This document shows, one piece after another, positions 57,654 to 64,000 of a DNA stretch of 64,000 bases. Below the pieces are notes generated by a model. The model saw only the letters and a program-made list of their open reading frames with translations, was not told the DNA's origin and searched no databases. Position numbers and translations under genes: made by a program. Position 1 is the stretch's first letter, and every line of letters begins with the position of its first letter. The stretch lies in contig NZ_CP104011.1 of NCBI RefSeq assembly GCF_025133575.1, forward strand, positions 4,596,965-4,660,964, in the 5' to 3' direction. This DNA comes from Pseudomonas sp. GCEP-101 (GTDB lineage Bacteria; Pseudomonadota; Gammaproteobacteria; Pseudomonadales; Pseudomonadaceae).

Positions 57654-58535
57654 ATGAGCCTCTACCAGCCCGGCATTCTCGCCACTCCGGTTCCCGCCCA
57701 CGCCCGCCATCTGTTCTTCGATCTGAAGTCGCTGCAGGACCTGCCCGCCGCGCTGGATCGGCTGATGCAGTTCGCCGACGGCGAGCGCGCGGTGGTCGGT
57801 TTCGGCGAGTCGCTGGTGCGTGCGCTGGGCCGCCGCATCGAGGGGCTGCGGGAGTTCCCGGCGATGTCCGGCGTGGGCGTCGACAACCCGTCCACTCCCC
57901 ACGCGCTGTGGGTGTGGTTGCGCGGTGACGAGCGCGGCGAGTTGCTGTTGCGTACCCAGGAAGTGCAGGCCCTGCTGGCGCCGGCGCTGGAGCTGAACAG
58001 CCTGACCGAGGCCTTCCGCCACGGCAGCGGCCACGACCTGACCGGCTATGAGGACGGCACCGAGAACCCGCACGATGAGGACGCCGTGAAGGCGGCCATC
58101 GTCGCCGAGGGCGCAGGCCTTGCCGGCGGCAGCTTCGCCGCGATCCAGCAATGGCGCCACCAGTTGCAGGACTTCGCGGCGCTGCCGCAGCACGAACGCG
58201 ACGACATCATGGGCCGTCGCCTGAGCGACAACGAAGAGCTGGACGACGCGCCGGAGTCCGCCCACGTCAAGCGCACCGCCCAGGAGAGCTTCGCCCCGGA
58301 AGCCTTCATCGTGCGCCGCTCGATGCCCTGGGCCCAGGGCCAGGACGCCGGGCTGATGTTCCTCGCCTTCGGCTGCACCCTGGACGCCTTCGAAGTGCAG
58401 CTGCGCCGCATGAGCGGGCTGGAGGACGGCATCACCGATGCGCTGTACCGCTTCAGCCGGCCGCTGACCGGCGGTTACTACTGGTGCCCGCCGCGCAAGG
58501 ATGGGCTGCTGGACCTGAGCGCGCTGCTGGGCTGA
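57654..58535 (+). CDS. Dyp-type heme peroxidase
   Basis: A 293-residue cytoplasmic dye-decolorising peroxidase of the YfeX type. The GxxDG motif is GYEDG (131-135) with catalytic Asp134, the proximal heme ligand is most likely His204 in the segment AHVKRT, and Arg207 follows. There is no Tat signal, unlike EfeB. A strong terminator lies 20 bases downstream. The ATG at 57654 starts MSLYQPGIL; a longer open frame upstream is not supported. Confidence 0.92.
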   Translation: MSLYQPGILATPVPAHARHLFFDLKSLQDLPAALDRLMQFADGERAVVGFGESLVRALGRRIEGLREFPAMSGVGVDNPSTPHALWVWLRGDERGELLLRTQEVQALLAPALELNSLTEAFRHGSGHDLTGYEDGTENPHDEDAVKAAIVAEGAGLAGGSFAAIQQWRHQLQDFAALPQHERDDIMGRRLSDNEELDDAPESAHVKRTAQESFAPEAFIVRRSMPWAQGQDAGLMFLAFGCTLDAFEVQLRRMSGLEDGITDALYRFSRPLTGGYYWCPPRKDGLLDLSALLG

Positions 58536-58554
58536 TTCGGCTGCTGCACCTGGA

Positions 58555-58581
58555 AGCCCCGCCATCGTGCGGGGCTTTTTT
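58555..58581 (+). terminator. Rho-independent terminator after the Dyp peroxidase
   Basis: A perfect 8-bp stem (AGCCCCGC / GCGGGGCT) with a CATCGT loop is followed by five Ts. Confidence 0.9.
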
Positions 58582-58599
58582 GTGGCCGCTGCGCGCTGG

Positions 58600-58665
58600 T
58601 TCGCGAGCAAGCTCGCTCCTACAGGAAGCTCTTCGTAGGAGCGAGCTTGCTCGCGAACTGCACAG
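58600..58665. repeat. Paired inverted palindromic repeats after the Dyp peroxidase
   Basis: GGTTCGCGAGCAAGCTCGCTCCTAC is followed, after about 13 bases, by its inverse TCGTAGGAGCGAGCTTGCTCGCGAAC, an almost identical arrangement to the pair at 2292-2360. Confidence 0.75.
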
Positions 58666-58770
58666 CACCGCCGCGCCAATGGCACCCCGATCTTCCGTCG
58701 AATTGGCTGTTGGCCCTCACCGCCACCGGGCGTAGCGTGGACCCATCTTCCTTCTGCCGAGAACGCCGCC

Positions 58771-59184
58771 ATGCCCGCCACCACTTCTCTGAAATGCCTC
58801 TTCGCCGGCTTCGGCCTGGCCCTGAGCCTGCCACTCTTCGCCCACGATGCCACCCAGGAACAGGTCGAGGTCCAGCAGGAGCAGAAACTCCCCGACGCGG
58901 CGGGCAAGAAGGGCTTGATGGTCACCGTCTCCTATGCGCCCGGCCAGTCCTCCGGCGCCCACGTGCACAGCGGTTCGGTGTTCGCCTACGTGCTCGAAGG
59001 CGCGGTGATCTCGCAGTTGGAGGGGCAGAAGCCGGTGACCTACCGCGCCGGCCAGTCCTGGTACGAGGCGCCGAACACGCCGCACCTGGTGTCGCGCAAT
59101 GCCAGCAACGACAAGCCCGCCAAGCTGCTGGTGTGGCTGCTGCTGGATGAAAAGGCGCCGGTGCTGACCCCACTGAAGCAATGA
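58771..59184 (+). CDS. Exported cupin protein
   Basis: A 137-residue protein with a signal peptide (hydrophobic LFAGFGLALSLPLFA, cleavage likely near residue 24) and a single cupin barrel. The cupin metal motif is visible: G-AHVHSGSVFAYVLEG (two His and a downstream Tyr/Glu region) and PHLVS for the third His. It is probably periplasmic. It stands alone, with a terminator downstream. Substrate unknown. Confidence 0.87.
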   Translation: MPATTSLKCLFAGFGLALSLPLFAHDATQEQVEVQQEQKLPDAAGKKGLMVTVSYAPGQSSGAHVHSGSVFAYVLEGAVISQLEGQKPVTYRAGQSWYEAPNTPHLVSRNASNDKPAKLLVWLLLDEKAPVLTPLKQ

Positions 59185-59197
59185 GCGCAAAACAAAG

Positions 59198-59220
59198 AAC
59201 CCCGCCGATTGGCGGGGTTC
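59198..59220. terminator. Bidirectional terminator-like hairpin between cupin and MFS genes
   Basis: A perfect 10-bp stem (GAACCCCGCC / GGCGGGGTTC) with a GATT loop lies 14 bases after the cupin stop. The T-rich tail is better on the minus strand (TTTGTTTTG), so it may serve the convergent MFS gene too. Confidence 0.8.
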
Positions 59221-59240
59221 TGTAACAGGGCCCTGACAGG

Positions 59241-59322
59241 GGCGTAGGGCGTATGACGCGTCAGCGTTATCCGCCAAGAAGGTTCCGGCGGATAACCTGT
59301 TCCAGGTTATGCGCCCTACGCC
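59241..59322. repeat. Nested inverted repeat (82 bp) in the cupin/MFS spacer
   Basis: Outer arms GGCGTAGGGCG (59241-59251) and CGCCCTACGCC (59312-59322) are perfectly complementary. Inner arms GTTATCCGCC (59266-59275) and GGCGGATAAC (59287-59296) also pair perfectly. It is a different family from the TGTAGGAGCG palindromes. Confidence 0.8.
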
Positions 59323-59353
59323 TGCCAAATGTGACTTCGGCGCAGATCGGACC

Positions 59354-60700
59354 TCAGTCCGGCGCGCCGGGCACCTTGCGCGGGGCCATGAAGAACATCC
59401 AGGTCAGCGCCAGGAAGTACATGGTGGGGATGATGGTGAACAGCACCGCATAGTTGTTGTGGGTGACGGTGAGGATGTAGCCGACGATCTGGGTCATGAA
59501 CATGCCGCCAATCGCCGCGCACATGCCGCCGAAGCCGAACACCGTGCTCATCATGTGCTTGGGCGTGTAGTCCATCACCAGGCTCCAGATGTTCGCCGTC
59601 CAGGCCTGGTGCGCGCCCACGCCCAGGGCGATGGCGCCCACGGCGATCCACAGGCCGCTGGCCTTGGCGGCGAAGACCACGCCGATGATCGAGCAGGCGC
59701 AGATGAACATGGAGAGCAGGCGCGCATTGATCGCCTTCATGCCGCGGCCGATCAGCCAGGACGAGAGAATCCCGCCGCCGATGCTGCCGAAGTCCGCGGT
59801 CAGCCAGATCAGCATCAGCGGGATGCCCATCTGGGTCACGCTGATGCCCAGGCCGTACTGCTGGTTGAGGAAGGGCGGCAGCCAGTAGAGGTAGAACCAG
59901 AACACCGGCGCGGTCAGCGAAAGGGCTACGGCGAACGCCCAGGTGCCGCGCATGCGCAGGATGGCGGAAAAGGGCACGCGCTCGGCCGGCGGCTCGGCGG
60001 CTTCCTGGATGTAGTCCAGCTCGCTCTGTTTCACCGTCGGGTGGTCTTCGGGGTTGAAGTACTTCAGGCTCCACAGCACCACCCAGACGAAGCCCAGCGC
60101 GCTCATGCACAGGAACGCCGCCTGCCAGCCCCAGGCCGCGAGGATCAGCGGCAATAGGGCGGGGGTGAGCATGGCGCCGACGTTGGTGCCGGCGTTGAAG
60201 ATGCCGGTGGCCATGGCGCGCTCCCCGGCGGGGAACCACAGGCGCGTGGTTTTCACGCAGGCCGGGTAGTTGGCGGCTTCGGTCAGGCCGAGGATGAAGC
60301 GGCAGACCATGAAGCCGGCCGCCGAGCTGGCCAGGCCGTGGGCGCCAGTGGCGAAGCTCCACAGCAGCACGGCGAAGAAGAACGCGCGCTTGACGCCGAT
60401 GCGGTCGATCAGCCGGCCCTGCAGCACGAAGCCGATGGCATAGCCGACCTGGAACCAGAAGTTGATGTTGGCGTAGTCCATGGCCGTCCAGGCCATCTGC
60501 TGCGCGAGCAACGGTTGCATCACGCCCAGGGCGGCGCGGTCGATGTAGTTCAGGGTGGTGGCGAAGAACACCAGGGCAAGCATGCCCCAGCGCACCTTGC
60601 CGACGGCCATGGCGCCACGCACCTTGCCGAAGAAGGAAGAACCGTGCGGGGCGACCGCGGCGAGGGGAGCGGATTGCGTTTGGATCATGATCGGGGCCAT
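59354..60700 (-). CDS. MFS transporter, probable quinate/shikimate-type carrier
   Basis: A 448-residue 12-segment carrier of the anion:cation symporter family. Signature pieces are NYIDRAALGVMQPLL in TM1, GRLIDRIGVKRAF in the loop after TM2, and RFILGLTEAANYPA in TM4. It is divergent from quiC and occupies the place of P. aeruginosa PA0241, so quinate, shikimate or 3-dehydroshikimate uptake is the likely role, but this is inferred from neighbours. Two starts are possible, 60700 and 60688, with weak ribosome sites at both. Confidence 0.86.
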   Translation of the reverse strand: MAPIMIQTQSAPLAAVAPHGSSFFGKVRGAMAVGKVRWGMLALVFFATTLNYIDRAALGVMQPLLAQQMAWTAMDYANINFWFQVGYAIGFVLQGRLIDRIGVKRAFFFAVLLWSFATGAHGLASSAAGFMVCRFILGLTEAANYPACVKTTRLWFPAGERAMATGIFNAGTNVGAMLTPALLPLILAAWGWQAAFLCMSALGFVWVVLWSLKYFNPEDHPTVKQSELDYIQEAAEPPAERVPFSAILRMRGTWAFAVALSLTAPVFWFYLYWLPPFLNQQYGLGISVTQMGIPLMLIWLTADFGSIGGGILSSWLIGRGMKAINARLLSMFICACSIIGVVFAAKASGLWIAVGAIALGVGAHQAWTANIWSLVMDYTPKHMMSTVFGFGGMCAAIGGMFMTQIVGYILTVTHNNYAVLFTIIPTMYFLALTWMFFMAPRKVPGAPD

Positions 60701-61228
60701 CCGTTATCGGGCTGACGCGCAGCCTCAGGAATTATTGTCGTGCCGCAGGCGTTGCGCATGCGCCCCCGCCAGTCGGCGTGGGCATCGCAAAGACGTGCGG
60801 TGGCTGGCGAAAATCAGTGCGCGCGAGGGCGCCCGAGCAGCGAGCAGAGGCCTGGCATGCGGCGGGCCAGGAGGGTTTGCCGGTGGGGAAGGGCGGCGGC
60901 AAGGCGAGGCTGAGGTACGTACATGAGCATTTACCCGTTCTTGAAATTGTTATGGATGACACGCAGGCCATCTCGCAGCGGCTTTGCGTACTTCCCCAGG
61001 TGGAGGCAGGTGCCTGGGGAGCAGCCGGATTGCGTCGACGTGGCTAAATCTTGAGCAGCCGCCGAAACAGCGTCAATTCGATAAACGGCCTTTGGTTCGG
61101 TAATCGAACACAAAACTAACCAGTTAGTACACTTTAAATTGCCCGCGACCCGGACCGCCAGAATAATCAGACTCAGCCGGAAACCGATTCCAACAAGCCC
61201 CTCAGCACATCCGGCGGGAGTCAACGCA
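60701..61228. promoter_or_regulatory. Divergent control region between the MFS gene and quiC
   Basis: The 528-base spacer has no supported gene. Its quiC-proximal part (61080-61140) is AT-rich and contains the operator candidate at 61115-61128. Expected contents are promoters for both genes. Confidence 0.5.
61115..61128. promoter_or_regulatory. Operator candidate ACTAAC-CA-GTTAGT upstream of quiC
   Basis: A perfect 6+2+6 palindrome 101 bases before the quiC ATG, in the AT-rich core of the divergent region. Its size fits a TetR dimer, and the TetR gene downstream of quiC is the obvious candidate regulator. Confidence 0.6.
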
Positions 61229-63139
61229 ATGCATCGTTCGATCGCCACCGTCTCCTTGAGCGGAACCCTGCCGGACAAACTCGAAGCCATCGCCGCCGCC
61301 GGTTTCGACGGCGTGGAAATCTTCGAGAACGATCTTCTTTACTACGGCGGCAGCCCCCGCGACGTGCGTCGGCTCTGTGAAGACCTGGGGCTGGCGATCA
61401 CCCTGTTCCAGCCGTTCCGCGACTTCGAGGGCTGCCGCCGCGACCGCCTGCCGCGCAACCTCGACCGCCTGGAGCGCAAGTTCGACCTGATGCAGGAGCT
61501 GGGCACCGACCTGGTGCTGATGTGCAGCAACGTTGCCGCCGACTCCCTGGGCGAGCGCGAATTCCTCCTCGAAGACCTCGGGCTGGCCGCCGAGCGCGCC
61601 GGCGCCCGCGGCCTGCGCGTGGGCTACGAAGCCCTGGCCTGGGGCCGCCACGTGAACACCTGGCAGCAGGTCTGGGACCTGGTGCGCGAGGTGGATCATC
61701 CGGCGCTGGGGGTGATTCTCGACAGCTTCCACACCCTCTCGCTGAAGGGCGACCCGGCCGGCATCGCGCAGATTCCGGGGGAGAAGATCTTCTTCGTGCA
61801 GATGGCCGATGCGCCGATCCTGGCGATGGACGTCCTGGAGTGGAGCCGGCACTTCCGCAACTTCCCCGGCCAGGGCGAGTTCGACCTGGCGGGCTTCCTC
61901 GCGCCGATCCTGAAGAGCGGTTACCGCGGCCCGCTGTCGCTGGAAATCTTCAACGACGGCTTCCGCGCCGCGCCGCCACGCGCCAACGCCGCCGATGGCC
62001 TGCGCTCGCTGCTCTACCTCGAGGAGAAGACGCGCGCCCGGCTGGAAAGCGAAGGCACGCCGAAGGAGCAGCTCGACTGCCTGTTCGCGCCGCCGCCGGC
62101 CAGCCAGCTGGACGGGGTGGAATTCCTCGAATTCGCCGTCGATGAAGCCCTTGGCGCGCGCCTGGGCAATTGGCTGGAACGTCTGGGCTTCGCCCGCGCC
62201 GGCGAGCACCGCTCCAAGGCGGTGAGCCTGCTGCGCCAGGGCGACATCAATATCGTGCTCAATGCCGAGCCTTACTCCTTCGGCCACAGCTTCTTCGAGG
62301 CCCACGGCCCGTCCCTGTGCGCCACCGCCTTGCGCGTGCGTGACGCCGCCGGTGCCCTGCAGCGCGCGCAGGACTACAAGGGCCAGCCATATCGCGGGCT
62401 GGTCGGGCCGAACGAGCGGGAGATTCCCGCCGTGCGCGCCCCGGACGGCAGCCTGATCTACCTGGTGGAGGAGCGCGCCGCCGGGCAGACCATCTATGAC
62501 ATCGACTTCCGCCTCGACCCCGCGGCGAAGCCGACCGGCCAGCTGCAGCGCATCGACCACATGGCCATGGCGCTGCCGGCGGACGGGCTGGACAGCTGGG
62601 TGCTGTTCTACAAGGGCCTGTTCGATTTCGAGGCCGACGACGAGGTGGTGCTGCCCGACCCCTACGGCCTGGTGAAGAGCCGCGCCCTGCGCAGCGCCAA
62701 CGGCAGCGTGCGGCTGCCGCTGAACATCTCGGAGAACCGCAACACCGCCATCTCCCATGCGTTGTCCAGCTACCGCGGCTCCGGCGTGCACCACATCGCC
62801 TTCGCCTGCGAGGACATCTTCGCCGAGGTGGCGCGGGCCAAGGATGCCGGCGTGCCGCTGCTGGAAATCCCGCTCAACTATTACGACGACCTCGCCGCGC
62901 GCTTCGACTTCGACGACGAGTTCCTCAGCGAGCTGGCCTACTACAACGTGCTCTACGACCGCGACGCCAGCGGCGGCGAGCTGTTCCACGTGTACACCGA
63001 GCCGTTCGAAGGGCGCTTCTTCTTCGAGATCATCCAGCGCCGCGGCGGCTATGCCGGCTACGGTGCGGCCAACGTGGCGGTGCGTCTGGCAGCCATGGCC
63101 CAGGCGCGCAACGGCACGACGCGGCGGCCCAAGGTCTAG
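61229..63139 (+). CDS. quiC: 3-dehydroshikimate dehydratase QuiC with C-terminal HPPD-like domain
   Basis: Dehydrates 3-dehydroshikimate to protocatechuate, linking quinate/shikimate to the beta-ketoadipate pathway. The 636-residue protein joins two modules. The N-terminal TIM barrel (1-~285) carries the metal ligands Glu134, Asp165, Gln191 and Glu239. The C-terminal half resembles 4-hydroxyphenylpyruvate dioxygenase and keeps candidate metal ligands His444, His522 and Glu600. This matches known Pseudomonas QuiC1 fusions. GGGAG precedes the ATG at 61229. Its partner TetR gene begins 100 bases downstream. Confidence 0.93.
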   Translation: MHRSIATVSLSGTLPDKLEAIAAAGFDGVEIFENDLLYYGGSPRDVRRLCEDLGLAITLFQPFRDFEGCRRDRLPRNLDRLERKFDLMQELGTDLVLMCSNVAADSLGEREFLLEDLGLAAERAGARGLRVGYEALAWGRHVNTWQQVWDLVREVDHPALGVILDSFHTLSLKGDPAGIAQIPGEKIFFVQMADAPILAMDVLEWSRHFRNFPGQGEFDLAGFLAPILKSGYRGPLSLEIFNDGFRAAPPRANAADGLRSLLYLEEKTRARLESEGTPKEQLDCLFAPPPASQLDGVEFLEFAVDEALGARLGNWLERLGFARAGEHRSKAVSLLRQGDINIVLNAEPYSFGHSFFEAHGPSLCATALRVRDAAGALQRAQDYKGQPYRGLVGPNEREIPAVRAPDGSLIYLVEERAAGQTIYDIDFRLDPAAKPTGQLQRIDHMAMALPADGLDSWVLFYKGLFDFEADDEVVLPDPYGLVKSRALRSANGSVRLPLNISENRNTAISHALSSYRGSGVHHIAFACEDIFAEVARAKDAGVPLLEIPLNYYDDLAARFDFDDEFLSELAYYNVLYDRDASGGELFHVYTEPFEGRFFFEIIQRRGGYAGYGAANVAVRLAAMAQARNGTTRRPKV

Positions 63140-63239
63140 CCCCGCCGCGCTTTGCTTCGCGAGGGTGGGGGCGCGCATAATCCGCGCATCCCTTCACCCA
63201 AGCAGGCGCCGCCCGGCGCCTGCCAGACGATGCCGAGCC

Positions 63240-63905
63240 ATGACCGACAGCGCTACCCAGCCGATTCCCGCCGAAACCGCTCGCCGGGGCCGCAAGAACA
63301 ACCCGGAGAAGACCCGCGAGGACATTCTCCAGGCGGCCATCGTCGAGTTCGTCCAGCAGGGCCTTTCCGGGGCGCGGGTGGATGCCATTGCCGAGCGCAT
63401 GAACACCTCGAAGCGGATGATCTACTACTACTTCGGCAGCAAGGAACAGCTCTACCAGGCGGTGCTGGAGAAGCTCTACGGCGACATCCGCGGCACCGAG
63501 CAGACGCTGCACCTGGCCGAGCTGGAGCCGCTGGAGGCCATGCGCCGGCTGGTGGACTTCACCTTCGACCACCACGACCGCAACGTCGATTTCGTGCGCA
63601 TCGTCTGCATCGAGAACATCCACTACGGCCAGTTCGCCGCGGGCTCCGAGGCGATCCGCTCGATGAACAGCAACATCCTGCGCACCATCGAGGACATCCT
63701 CCAGCGCGGCGCCGCCGGCGGCCAGTTCCGCGACGGCCTGCAGGCCATCGACGTGCACATGCTGATCAGCGGGTTCTGCTTCTACCGCGTGTCCAACCGC
63801 CACACCGTGGGGTCGCTGTTCCAGATCGAACTGGAAGACGCGGCGGTGAAGGCGCGGCACAAGGACATGATCGTCGAGGCGGTGTTGCGCTACGTGCGGC
63901 CCTGA
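63240..63905 (+). CDS. TetR-family regulator of the quinate/shikimate genes
   Basis: A 221-residue regulator. The helix-turn-helix is at residues ~28-75 (ILQAAIVEFVQQGLSGARVDAIAERM, then TSKRMIYYYFGSKEQLY). The N-terminal extension is basic (TARRGRKNNPEKTRED). The C-terminal region would bind a ligand, plausibly an aromatic acid or shikimate-pathway intermediate. It follows quiC on the same strand, as PA0243 follows PA0242. I expect it to bind the palindrome at 61115-61128. Confidence 0.9.
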   Translation: MTDSATQPIPAETARRGRKNNPEKTREDILQAAIVEFVQQGLSGARVDAIAERMNTSKRMIYYYFGSKEQLYQAVLEKLYGDIRGTEQTLHLAELEPLEAMRRLVDFTFDHHDRNVDFVRIVCIENIHYGQFAAGSEAIRSMNSNILRTIEDILQRGAAGGQFRDGLQAIDVHMLISGFCFYRVSNRHTVGSLFQIELEDAAVKARHKDMIVEAVLRYVRP

Positions 63906-63929
63906 GCCGGGGGGCGTTCGCATTCGGGC

Positions 63930-64000
63930 GGTTCGCGAGCAAGCTCGCTCCTACAGATCTGGCGCTGGCGCCTCCGGCGGATCGCGGGCATGGCCCGCTC
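63930..64000. repeat. Short palindromic repeats at the right window edge
   Basis: A GGTTCGCGAGCAAGCTCGCTCCTAC unit (63930-63954) is followed by a GGATCGCGGGCATGGCCCGCTC unit that runs off the end of the window. Confidence 0.75.

Overview
The window is chromosomal DNA of a high-GC Pseudomonas. The order exaC - pqqABCDE - S9 peptidase (pqqH) - ercA - ercS, a glgA-treZ-malQ-treY-glgX trehalose/glycogen operon next to ybhN/clsB/ybhP, and a fused QuiC dehydratase between an MFS transporter and a TetR regulator all match gene orders I know from P. aeruginosa. Codon use is uniformly GC-rich. Intergenic spaces are filled with short palindromic repeats of the Pseudomonas 'TGTAGGAGCG...' type. I see no rRNA, tRNA, transposase, phage gene or CRISPR array. 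Functional names rest on motifs read by eye and on remembered synteny; no database was searched.

Region 1 (about 0.5-10.7 kb) serves PQQ-dependent alcohol oxidation: an NAD-linked aldehyde dehydrogenase (exaC), PQQ biosynthesis (pqqA-E plus a peptidase), an iron-containing alcohol dehydrogenase homologue (ercA) and the hybrid kinase ercS. Region 2 (10.7-19.6 kb) is a signalling block: a PAS hybrid kinase read leftward, then rightward a CHASE3/GAF hybrid kinase with three receivers, a CheR methyltransferase, a receiver-less CheB methylesterase and a receiver-kinase, with no chemoreceptor nearby.

Region 3 (19.8-38 kb, mostly leftward) is an envelope and osmoprotectant island. It holds ybhN-clsB-ybhP-DUF72, then glgA-treZ-malQ-treY-DUF2934-glgX with overlapping reading frames, a second DUF2934 gene, and rightward a DUF3182 gene with an alpha/beta hydrolase. 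Region 4 (37.4-42.9 kb) has small stress-type genes (DUF4142, Yip1-like, PLDc_N-like), a double-PAS hybrid kinase, and long repeat-filled spacers.

Region 5 (43-53.2 kb) looks like an uptake and CoA-activation cluster for an unknown, probably hydrophobic, acid: acyl-CoA ligase, an acyl-CoA dehydrogenase lacking the usual catalytic glutamates, an MFS carrier, a LysR regulator, a DUF1302 outer-membrane protein, DUF1329, two DUF202 membrane proteins and a second LysR. Region 6 (53.2-59.2 kb) holds a diguanylate cyclase, a sodium:solute symporter, a DedA protein, a Dyp-type peroxidase and a periplasmic cupin. Region 7 (59.35-63.9 kb) is quinate/shikimate catabolism: MFS transporter, bifunctional-looking QuiC and TetR regulator.

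The observations I rate highest are the acyl-CoA dehydrogenase with an altered active site inside the region 5 cluster, a perfect 17-bp palindrome in its control region, two matching TetR-like operators 4.2 kb apart, a roughly 250-bp repeat whose internal hairpin is conserved in shape but not in sequence, and the receptor-less CheR/CheB/kinase block.
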